64,000 bases of DNA from Macrophomina tecta. Lineage: Eukaryota > Ascomycota > Dothideomycetes > Botryosphaeriales > Botryosphaeriaceae. Below are positions 34,576 to 44,966 of this stretch, piece by piece. Positions within the stretch are counted from its first letter, which is position 1. Each line of letters begins with the position of its first letter. The notes beneath the pieces are model-generated. The model saw nothing but the letters and a program-made list of their open reading frames with translations. It made no database searches and was not told where the DNA came from. The position numbers and the translations under genes are program-made. The stretch spans positions 1,798,001 to 1,862,000 of the forward strand of contig JAKSGN010000033.1 of assembly GCA_024180945.1 (NCBI GenBank). Direction: 5' to 3'.

Positions 34576-37144
34576 TATATAACGTCTATTTAGAGGTCTT
34601 TTATAAGGTATATAGCTTACTAATCTAGTACGGTTACTATTCTATATACTAGAAGTAAGCTACTAGCGTAATTCTAAAGAAACCTAATAAACTAAATAAG
34701 TATATTTTTAAAGTTTATCAGGTTATAGCTCTTCTAAATTACTTAAATAAAATAATAAAACGAATTATAGCTAAATAACTAAGCTATCTAGCTAAAACTA
34801 CTAATCTCCTCTATCTAAGCTAAATAAAAAATAGATTATAAAAATTAGCTATTAATATATACTTTCTTCTAGCTATTAAAATAGAAGAAAACTAAGCTAT
34901 AAAGCTTAAAATATCTACGCTTTTTCTAAATATAAAGAAGGTATTTAACTATATCGCTTAAGACTAACTTCTAGAAATAATAGTCTAGCTAAAATTATTT
35001 CTTAATCTACTAGTCTAGATTAGATCCTTTATAAACTTCTAAACTCTATGCCTAAGCTTTAATAGAGAAGTAGAGGAATTTAGTAAAATTAAAATAAATA
35101 TATTATAAAAAAGCCCTACTTCGCCTATACTATTTTTAATATATATTTAAGAGCTATTCTAGTTAAACGTAGTTAACTTTCGCTTTTATATTAACAATTT
35201 ATTTTTTATAGTTAGCTCTACGAGCTAGAAAAAAAATATTAAAATACTAAAACGCGAAGTTATAAAGCTCTATAGCTTAGATAAAGAAAATACTATTTAA
35301 TTTAACTTAGAAAAGACTAAAATAATATACTTTTTTTTAAAAAAAAGCTTAGGCTCTATCTCTTACGCTTTTTAATAGGGGTATAGTAACACTAAAAAAA
35401 TTAGTTTAATATCTAGAAGTATTTTTTAACTTTTTATTTATTTATAAGAGCTATATCTTTATAAAAATAAGCTAAGTCTATTTTATCTTCTATAGACTCT
35501 TTTAACTAGCTAATACTAAAAGAGAACTAAGCCCCTATACTATATAATAACTTTATATAGCGTGCGTTATCTCTATCGCCGACTATAGAAGCTAATTATA
35601 CTAGAAAAACTAAACTTTAGTTAAATACTAAATAAGAATATTATAAAACCTAGCCCTATATAAGATACTAAAAACGTTTAGAATTATACTAGTTACTTTT
35701 TTAGAAATAAAAGCTACTCTTCTATCTACGTACTTTTATCTAGATAAAAATATTAAAAAATATACTCTTAGAGTATTTTATCTAGGATCTAAATATTCTA
35801 TTTAATAGCTTATATTAAAACCTAAAAATAATAGTCTTATATAATTCTACTAGCTTTAAAATATAAGAAGTATACTTAGTACTAAGTCTAATAATTTAGA
35901 AATAATAAAATTCTTCTACTTCGCTCTATAGAATCTAGGAATACCTTACTTAGTTAAAATATTAAAGCTATCTAAAGAAGAAGAGACTAAATACTATAAG
36001 TAAAAACTATATATTCTAAAGAATAATACTATACTTATTTATACTAATACTAGCTCTAATCTATAAGGAAAAGAGATAGGCGTAGATATAAATATAAAAA
36101 AATAAGCTAAAATAACTAACCGCGTTCTAGAAAAGATAGATAATATCGGCCCTAGTAATCTTATATATAACGGCGAACTTAAGGCTATTACCTAAGCCCT
36201 TAAACTAATCGTATAAAACGAATACGTATTCTAAAATATTAGAGTCTATATAAATAACTAGACCGCTCTCTACTAGCTTAAAACTTCTTTAAAAAACCTA
36301 GGATAAGGCTATATTATAAGGGCTATAAACGCTAGTAAAATCCTACTTAAAAGAGGTAATTTAGTAATTCTCTAATAGGTCCTAGAATATCTAAAAATCT
36401 ATAGAAATAAATAAGCCGATTATCTAGCTAAAAAGATAACTAAAACCACCCCTAATATAAGTAAAACTAGCTTAGGATTTTACGAAATACTTAATAAAAT
36501 ACCGCTTATATAGAAATAGTATTTAGAAGCTATAAAAAGCTAAAAAAAAGCTCTAAGACTAGTTATCTATACTAATACTATTAGAAAATAAGAAAAAAGA
36601 TCTATGCCCTCTTTAAAAAAAATACGATTAGCGCCTTATACTAGCTAAAGATAGAATATAGATACTTTAGATTCTATCTTTATAAATTTAATTAAAGTAA
36701 AACGGATAGATACTTCTACTTAAATAATACTAAATAAACCCCTAAGTATCTTTTTCTTAAATACCCCTACTACGATATAGAACGACAGAAGCTTAGAGAA
36801 AAACTAGAAACTAAAAACCCTAGCTTAAACCTACTTTTAAACACTAAATTTAGCCTAGAACCTACCCTAGACTATATTAAATAAATACGGATTTCTACGC
36901 GTAAATAGATCCTAGAACTCTCTTTAGCGAAAGAATAAATATATATATATATACGCTACTTCTTATTCTTTAATATTTTACTAGTTTACTATCTTTCTAC
37001 TCTACTACCCTTATTTCTTTTGTTCTACTACGCCCCTTGGCCTACGCCACGCTATTTTACTAAAATACTTATATACCTAAATACCGACTTTATATAGATT
37101 GCCCTAGGCCGTCTATAATAGTCACTAACCCTACACGGACGTTA

Positions 37145-37175
37145 AACAATAACAATAACAATAACAATAACAATA
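37145..37175 (+). repeat. (AACAAT)n tail of LINE copy 4
   Basis: Hexamer repeats follow the LINE terminus CACGGACGTTAA. The tail differs from the pure AAT tails of copies 1-3, either through repeat drift or a different template. Confidence 0.85.
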
Positions 37176-37264
37176 TATGTGTACTGTAGCGGGTATTTAC
37201 ATAGAAAAGAATGATGAGTCAGAGTTTGCCCGCGTCGATACTCCGATTCGCTATCTAAACTGCC

Positions 37265-40200
37265 CTACCGCTTGAAGTCCGGCGCGCTCCTCGTTTTCTT
37301 GAGGACGCGATGCCGCGCAAGCAGCTGCGAGATCATAAAATGACTGACATCCTCGTCGGCGTAGTAGGACAAGTGGGAGGCGATGCTGGCGAGTAGGGAG
37401 ATGTCGAAGGCACCCCTTGCTGATCGTCAGTATTGCTTCATAATTGGACAAACCAATCCCTAGGGGATGCTTACTCCTGAATGCTGTAATCGACCCGACC
37501 ATTGCTGTTCAGTGCTCTAACCTTCGCCTCCTCTCGCCTCAATTTGCGGCTGCGCTCCTCAATCTCCTGCCATTCACGCTGTTCGCCGAGATCGCGGACA
37601 TCGCTGTCACTACGTTGGCTCTCGCGCCGTCTGTGGAAGCCCGAGTACAGCGTCTCCAGCTCCGAATCAATCAGCGTCGGCGGGTGTTGTCCCTCTTGAC
37701 CAGCCTCCAATTTAGTGGGAGTGGTTGTTGGGTCGGTGGCGGAGGCTTGCTGACTCTGGGCCAACTTGCGTTTCTTATCGTCATTCGTGTTCGCTGTTTC
37801 TGCGACAGCGGCGTTTTCAGTTGTTGACGCAGTCGGAGAGACGACACCACCGGACACGTTGGTACCAGCACCGGCAGACAAATGACCACGTGTTTGAGGG
37901 CTTGGGACGGGATTGCCAAGTTTGGAGGCGTCTTCAGCTGTGAGACCCAGACTGCGGTTTAGCAGACTGCTGGCGATGCCGGAGCTAAGGCTGGACCAAA
38001 GGCCAGAAACGCTCTGACCAACACGCGCACCAATACCGGTAAGGCCTTGGGCGACAGGAGCTCCGAAGATACCCTTCTTAGTGTAGGGAAGTGGCTGCGG
38101 CTTCAGGGCGGACATTGCTGGAGAAATCAGGGGCTCAAGCCGGTAACTTATTGGGTCTGTAGGGTGGAAGATGTTGAAGATACGCTGACACTTCGGAGAC
38201 GAAGTGGTGATGTCGAAATGGCTAGCCTTGGTCGAGGATGACTGACCAGCGGGCTCGCCCAAGAATGGATCGTCTGCTTGCAGATGGGCTTCAGAGTGCA
38301 GTTTGCTTTGCGAGGTGCGAGCAGCGATAGTTTTTCCGCTGAGCATCTGGAAGAGGCCAATGGGTGACCCGAGGGCGTAGAAGTCCTCGATCTCGAAATC
38401 TAGCTTCAGGTCGTCGGAACGCCGATGATGCTTGTATCGTTCCCCATAAGATGTGTCATCTTTTTGCTGGCAGAGAAGATCGAACATGATAGCTGATCCA
38501 AGAGAGTGTCCAACAAGACTGACCTTGCCATTGAAGCTTGGATTGCGATCCTTGAAGAGCTTGTAGATCCTGTTACATTCCTGAAGAACGATTCGAGAGA
38601 TGTGGCTCTTGTAGGCCGGGCTTTGGTAGAGGAGGACATCCAGAGCAAGATCTGTGATGAGATTTCGCACAGCCGGAACACCGTCCACGGTGATGTTCTC
38701 AAGACTTGGATAGTCATCATCTTCAATGGAATGAGCATCCCCTAGGTCGAATTCTCGTCTGTTGTGCTTCAAGCTTTGCTTCGGAAAATCAAGAAGATGC
38801 CGCCAGACGATTGGCAGCACCTGGACGCGGCAGTTCTTGGGTAATTTGTCGACCTCGCTGTTCAGAGCTTGCAAATCGGCGGAACTGGCATAGACAGATT
38901 TCATCGTCTTCCGGAGAGTGTTGACATCGTGCACGAAATTCACGGATTCCATTCTCATTCCGAGGCGCTGGCCGATTCCGTGCGTCACCAGCAAGAGATG
39001 CTCAATCTCACGGCCTTGCTCTTCACCTTCTTGCTCCTTGTAATCTTCGCGGATTTCTCGCTCGGCACGTTTGCGCACCTCCTCTTCTTGCTTTTCAAGA
39101 TCTTCAGGATCGGTCGAAGCCATCAAGTTCGACATTTGGCGCTCCAACGTCCTGCGACGGGCTTCGGATGGACTCTCTTCTGTGCCACTCTGCTCTCCGG
39201 AGGAAGCCTCTGGCGCTTTAGGTTCCTGCTTTGTAGGAGTCTCTGCCCTCGCCTCTGTGTCGGCATCCTTGTCGTCCTTGCCAGTCTTCTTTTTGGCCTT
39301 CTCCCTTTCTTTCTCTTTCTCCTTCTCCTTCTCGGCTTTGAAGTCCACAAACCCGCGGATGAGTTTGACACCAGCGAAATGCCCGCCGCCAGCAAACCGT
39401 TGGTACATCGTACTACTCATGCGTGAAAGGAAATCGTCGGTGAGAAGCCAAGCGGTCATGGAATCTTGATAAGTGACGACAGAATTCATATGAGCTCCGA
39501 ACAGGCGGTGCGTCTTTGGCTGCTCCTGAGCTGGAGCTTCCTTCGCTTCCGGCCCGGAAGTCTCAGGAGCTGATTCGCTTGCAGCGTCCGGAGTGGTTGC
39601 GGCGACGGTTCCTGATCTCGAGAGACCCTTGAAAGACTTGTTCGGATCTTCCCCGGGCGGCATGGAGGTCGGTCGAGACTTGGGCTGCGACCCAGCGCGG
39701 GGGCGTTCCTCCTTGACAAAGCGCCAGGGCTTTATCTTGATATATCCTTCCTCAAGTTGAGTTGCCAAGTTCTCGTCGCAGGGTCGAAGGGACGTGGCGC
39801 TTTCTACGTAGAGTGGTTAATGTAAGCGCGGGCACGAGATGGCTAGCAACGACAAATACCTTGATAAAACCATGTGCCTCGGCGCACCGCGTATACAGGT
39901 CCTATCCAGTAGGCGGGAGCCAGTTCTCTCTCCTCGACATCAACGTCGAAGAGGAAGTCCTCGTTGACCGGAACTTTGGCCTTGAGCGTTCCATTTGGCT
40001 CTGTTCGTTCCCAGCGGATGTGACGCTCCTTTATCTGCCACTGACGGGGCTCATCATTGGGCGCTTCGCCAAGGTCTCCGGCCTGATGTTGTAGTTTCCC
40101 CCGCTCTGCTTGCTCGGCCTCGTCACAGAGCTTCTGAAAGGTGGCCTCGATTGCGCGGGAATCGCCCGAGGAAAACGGATTCCATTTCTTCGGCTGCGGA

Positions 40201-40575
40201 GGCTTCTCTGATTTGTTCGGGTTTTCGGCGAATATCAGAGCCTTACGCTTGGGGATCTGGAAGTAGTCGGCGCATGCACGCGAAGGTGGAGCGGGAAGGG
40301 GAGAGTGTTGGACGCACATCGACGGCGTGAAACCACTGCACACTCAGCGGCGGGCAGTCCCTGGGGTACTTCTTCAAGCTCAAGCGGTGCCTGTGTGTTA
40401 CGGTATGGTCGGCACCCCTGCTCTGCTGGGTAAGGTTCAGCTCCGGAGGCTGCGACTCCGAGGAGTCGGGGGCGGGATGGGTCTGCGGCGTCTGGCTGCG
40501 GGAACCCCAGGGCGAAATGGCGTTGATGCCGGCAGAGAGATAGGAGCTCGGGGGCTTTGGGTCCGGCGCGGACAT
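37265..40575 (-). CDS. DDHD-domain phospholipase (PA-PLA1/Ddl1 family)
   Basis: A predicted intracellular phospholipase A1 of the DDHD family (yeast Ddl1 acts on mitochondrial lipids). Exons 40575-40318, 40256-39860, 39803-37475 and 37415-37265 give 1,044 aa. Seen: an N-terminal region (KKYPRDCPPLSVQWFHAVD joined to IPKRKALIF), a WWE-like segment (RGTWFYQE), a Lys/Glu-rich charged linker, HLLLVTHGIGQRLG, the lipase box GHSLGS at about residue 650 with the nucleophile Ser, and the DDHD domain (FYALGSPIGLF, HPTDPISYRLEPL, RVDYSIQEGAFDISLLA, DEDVSHFMISQLL). The frame stays open upstream of the ATG at 40575 to 40869 without another ATG, so a mitochondrial-type N-terminal extension from an upstream exon is possible. 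The 3' end faces the repeat block. Confidence 0.9.
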
Positions 40576-43500
40576 GGTCTGGCCGGGCGGGCCCTCGCGG
40601 GCCTGGAGCTTGGTTAACCAGGCCTGCGACTGCTTGAGGAGCCGGTCGACGGGGAGAGCGGGGGCGCGGTGTTTGAGATGATGGAGCAGATAGGCGGGGA
40701 AGCCGCGGCGGGCCAACGTGGAAGAATGCCGGGGCCGGGATAGACGGAGGGGGAATGAAAGCTGTTGCGGCGAGACGAGACGAGCAGAGAGCGGGGCCAG
40801 GAGCTGCGAGCTACACGAGAGAAGGCCAGCAAGCCCGGGCCAGGAGGGAGCGAAACAGAACAACGTCACAGCAAAGCTCAGCCCTACCCGGCCCGCCGCC
40901 GCAACGCCCTGGCGCCCCCCATCCTGCCGACCTGCCGACCTGCCGAGCGCCCTCCCGCTCCTTCTGCATTCCGCTCCACCGCCTTTCCCGCTCTCCAGCC
41001 GCCCGCCGCGCCGTCTCCGAGCACCTTGTCGCTCTTCTCGTCCGCGCCTGTTCTGCCTGAGACTCTGTGGGCCTGCCGTCTTTCACGGCACCGCGCGACC
41101 GCGCAACATGCTCGTCTCTGCCAATCCCACGATTCCGTAGCGGATCCAGCACTCCAACGCCCAGCGCCCCATTCTGGCCAGCCGGGCGCGACAGGCATCC
41201 AAATGACCATGGAATACGTCTGCGCCGCTTAGGAGAAGACGAACAAGCCAGACTGTATCCCTCGGCCATCTCAAGCCCCGCATGTCTGTGTCTCATATCG
41301 AGCTTGTGGATGGCCGGAGCGCGCCTCCTCGGCATCCCCCGCCACTCCGTAGACTTCGAAAATCTAGCACAAGAACTGCAGCGAGCCTCTCGCCCAGCCC
41401 GTTCTCTCCTCCATCTCTCCATCGAAAGGCGGTAAATCCGAGCCTTGCGAGGACGGCTCCGTGGCCGTTCCAGAGCGAAGGCCATCGATGCCGCTCTCGA
41501 CATTTCACCCTACCGCGGCCAATATGGTAATTTCAAGGAGTATACCATTTGTCGATCCAGTGTACACTTGTGCGGACTCCGAGGATGATTCCTCAGGTCG
41601 TTTACTTTCGCCCGGGCTTGGGTCCTCCGCCGTGTCAGCGGCTTCCATGATCACTCACAAGGAGTCTCCACTGTTGATCATCGATGCATCAGCCCCGGAC
41701 TAAGTCTGAAATCCGAACCTTCCCTTGAAAGGAGGAAACAGTAGGCGTAGCACAGCCCAGTAAATGATCGACATTTTGCAGCTGCTTCCAAGAGCTCACA
41801 GCTGAATTAGGAAGGTCCCCGCTCCTCGATTCCCGCAAGCACGGGGAGTCTCCGGATCGGGGGTTTGGCAGATTGCAAACTATGAGGATACTAAGAATTG
41901 CGTTAACTGCACAAAAGGGGTCATGAACGAGCCATTCAGTCAAGCAAAGCGAGAACAAGCAGGCCATGAGCAGGCCATGAGCCGTCGATGTAGCCCTGAT
42001 AAGAGGCAGCAACGCTAGGCTCCCACCCTACATAGCCATGCTCTCTTCGAGGCCCGAAGTGCCGGCTCTTTGACGGTAGAAAAGGAGCTGACCGCCACAC
42101 TAACGCAAGGAACGTACATAGGCACTTTTCCCTCTTACGCCGCCCTACAAAAAAGACAATTGAATGCTTTTCGGTCTTCAACTGATGACGATGCGCAGTG
42201 AGCGCTCTCAACATGGTGAGGCGCTAGAGGATCTGTTGGTCTGCCGCATATAATAGCAGACCAGAGAATAATCCGGCTCAAACGATGAGTGCACTCAGCA
42301 CTGATTGGACGGCTACTTTCAGTCCCCTCACCTTGCCCCTCCATGGCAGTCCCATGAATACAGGGTAAGTCTCGATCTGCAAACAGATGACCCGTCCTCC
42401 TTACACGTATCCAGGCACCAGGTCCCAACAAGCAAGTATCTCCGCTACTGCTTGACATCAAGCGAAAAGCTTGTAAATCTACGATAATTTCGGCCCTCTC
42501 ACATCTCTCCCGTCCCCGCAACCATGCCAATCTGATGACTGGCTTGAAAGAAAAAGGAATTTGGGGGACAACCGGAAGGTTGAGTCTGTGCCGTACAGAG
42601 TCAATCAACAAGTGTTCGCATCTTCTGTGGGCCTATCGGTGCAAAAGCGCTTAACACAGGAGTTTCCAACAAGCTCTAATGTGCCGAGAGTCGACATATC
42701 TATCTAAGAAGGCAGTGGTGGTTACTACAGTAGTTGGGGTCGTCTCCACTGGAGCATGATTCGGCGAGACAAGAAGTGTTTCACTCAGAAGCGGAATCCC
42801 GCCATCATTCGGACTGTCGGCTGCATCATGGCCACGAGTCTGCTCCTGGCCGCGTGCCGCTTGACTTAGTTTCCGGAAGCAACTCGTGGCATGTGGAGAG
42901 CTTACAGGGTTCAACCAGCGACCCCCCGGCCTGCGCAGATGTTCAATCTCCCACATGGTCCCAGCAATTCGTCCCTCGCAGCGGCGGCGGTAATCCCGGA
43001 AAGCCCAGCCTGCCTCGCGATCAGCGAAATACTTAGCCAACGACGCAAGTCGGAGGCTGAGCAGTCCGTAAGCTCCAGCTTGTCGAGCTGGCCGGTCTGT
43101 TCAGACGCCTGCCGTTGAATTGGGAGAACAGACATTCTATATGAACGCGCATCCTTATTCCGCCGACAGGTATGATCGAGCAAGGGGGAACCCGTTACCA
43201 TGGGAAATGTGCATAAGCACAACGTGCCACCCTTGGGCGAACCAGGAGAAAAGATAAACCCCGGACGGCTATACGACATGTCCCAGAACGATACTCTGTA
43301 CGACAGCTGCGGGGAGGTAGATTGGAACCCGCAAGATCCGGTGGGGGGCGGTTCTTAGCTGCATGTCTCGGGGAGGGGGGGAGGACCTCGATAGTGTGGC
43401 GCCTATACGAGCCACCTCCAGGCTCTCCAATGAAGGTTTTGGGTATATTCTGTGCTGGGAAGCAGCCAGTCAAGAGCGGCGGACGACGGAAGGGCGTAGC

Positions 43501-44966
43501 CGCGCGTGTCCGGCGTCCCGACAGAGAGGACAATCACGGACTGGGCTCTCCGGGGTGATTCTTGCAAGTCTGACAAAAGCTCGCGTTCGGTGGGCGTCTC
43601 GACTCCGAGCTCTGAGCTGGGGAGCTTACGGGTTGTTCTCGCCAAGCGAGTTGAGAGGTGAGGAAGCTGCAGGAGGCCAACTTCGTACTGACTCGAGATC
43701 ACGCATTTCCCAACGCCCGGTCTCCGTGCGTTATCCGCAGTGGCCAGATTTGGGCGCAGCGACAGGGAATTTTCCCCGCGTTGTCTGCAGGCATTAACTT
43801 TTACCCCACACTTCCGCGTCGAGCTATTGTATCGAAGTCCCGCCGACCCAACCTTGTACTCCCCACGAGGCGGTCGTCCGACGGGGTCCGCGAAGCCTTC
43901 TCACGACCGACGCTGGCAGAGGCGGCAGAGCGAGGGTTAGTGATATGTTCCGGTGCTTCCAAAGATGGAGACTGGCGGTCCTAGCGCTTTGCGGGGAAAT
44001 AAAGTAAGCGGGGACGGGTGGCTGGCACCGACCTCCCACGTTGACGCACTAGCGCCGAGCGAACGCGTGTGGAGACAGGCGCATCGCCGCAAGCAACATG
44101 ACACGATGGAGGCTTTGTATCTTCGTAAGTACCTTGTGCGGGGACGGTACCCCCGGACCGTCACACAGTCCACGTGCGTGCTCGCACAGCGCATCTCCCA
44201 AATCCGCCGCCGCCGTGTGCTGTCCGTCGGGCGTGCACAGGTGCGCTTCTGCCTCCGTTTTCCTCCTTCCTGCAAGTCTTTCTTCACAATTTGCATGCGG
44301 ATTGAGGCGTCGCGCGGCCGAGTCGGCACAAGACAAGGGCCATGTGGGGAGGTAGCCTCTTTCCATCCCGAACCAGGGGCGACATGACAAGGGAAAGTGT
44401 CGAGCGGAGTCGATTCATCCAGCCGCATGCCTGTCCAGCTCCGCTTCTACATCCGCACGCCAATTGCCCAGAAACCACTCAGCCGTCCGCCAACCGCAAC
44501 GTGCCGGGAGCCTTCCGGTAGATACATACCTATCATGGTGGCTAAGGGAATCTCTTGCCAGCAGCTCACCCCTGGCTCCCAATGAGGGTCCACCATGCTC
44601 ACGACCGGCACCAACCTTGCATCTGAAGCGGGGATGACATTGTCCGTACGGTTATCAGAATCCATGTAACCTGCAGGAGCCCCACGCGTCAGGCCCTGTC
44701 GCCCAGACCATTGGAGCTCTTGGGGGCAACGGCTCCATGGGTCCACAAGTCTCGAAACCGGAGACTCGTCAGCCACTGCTTCCTTCCTCTGTGCCGAAGA
44801 TCGATTGAGCGGGGTCAGGAAGGGGATAAATAGTGCCTGGCCTTCTCTGTTTTACTCACAATCAGCACGCTTGGACGGTGCTGAATTTGAACGATTCTTC
44901 GTCTGAGACTGTCAGATCACTCTTCCATCTTCCTTTTCCCTCAACTCTCCTGGTCGGTTGTTGAAA
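40576..44966. promoter_or_regulatory. 4.4 kb gene-free divergent region between the DDHD gene and alcohol oxidase
   Basis: It should contain both promoters. I inspected the longer frames (for example 40811-41503 minus, 42651-43040 minus, 43953-44387 plus). Most start with TTG or GTG in the open stretch, overlap frames on the other strand, and show no domain. The right part (about 43300-44950) is C/G-rich with short inverted and homopolymer tracts. I recognise no tRNA, repeat or decayed gene. The length suggests a large regulatory region for the oxidase gene, but this is inference. Confidence 0.4.
44824..44832 (+). promoter_or_regulatory. Possible TATA-like element of the alcohol oxidase gene
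   Basis: GGATAAATA lies about 140 bp before the start codon, followed by a pyrimidine-rich stretch (CCTTCTCTGTTTTACTCAC). Position and composition suit a fungal core promoter. Sequence match only. Confidence 0.3.

Larger units (their letters stand above)
32763..37185 (+). mobile_element. LINE copy 4: 5'-truncated, most decayed Tad1-like copy
   Basis: It begins inside the endonuclease part of ORF2 (TTAAAGCGTCTAGG, compare copy 2 near 20978) directly after the AAT tail of copy 2, and ends at about 37145 with an (AACAAT)n tail to about 37175. It is the most AT-rich copy: many CG steps kept in copies 2 and 3 are TA, TG or CA here, and the RT box reads YINN (about 35190). It is interrupted by an unrelated insertion at about 34191-34575. 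Its tail lies about 80 bp from the stop codon of the DDHD gene. Confidence 0.87.
13870..37190. repeat. AT-rich repeat block with RIP signature
   Basis: About 23 kb without a host gene. Base use changes abruptly at both edges: TA steps abound and CA/TG steps are scarce on both strands, except in the inserted element at 14170-16025. Within LINE-derived sequence, stops TAA and TAG stand where related copies or the protein family have CAA, CAG, CGA or TGG, as expected for C-to-T change on either strand. This matches repeat-induced point mutation, known from Neurospora and other ascomycetes. The block is built of nested and abutting mobile elements listed separately, and it sits between the 3' ends of two convergently oriented host genes. 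Confidence 0.9.

Noticed and set aside
40811..41503. 230-codon minus-strand open frame upstream of the DDHD gene
   Set aside because: Arg/Ala/Gly-rich translation in GC-rich DNA, with overlapping frames on both strands, no family motif and no intron-linked partner.
10970..42800. Shared 14-mer AGAAGCGGAATCCC at about 10983 and 42789 as a Gal4-type operator pair
   Set aside because: CGG-N4-CCG-like words are common in GC-rich spacers and only two sites were seen; not enough for a regulatory claim.
41500..44950. A decayed gene or a biosynthetic cluster in the 4.4 kb spacer
   Set aside because: Frames were scanned for domain motifs and spliced continuations and none was found; no repeat or RIP signature is present either.
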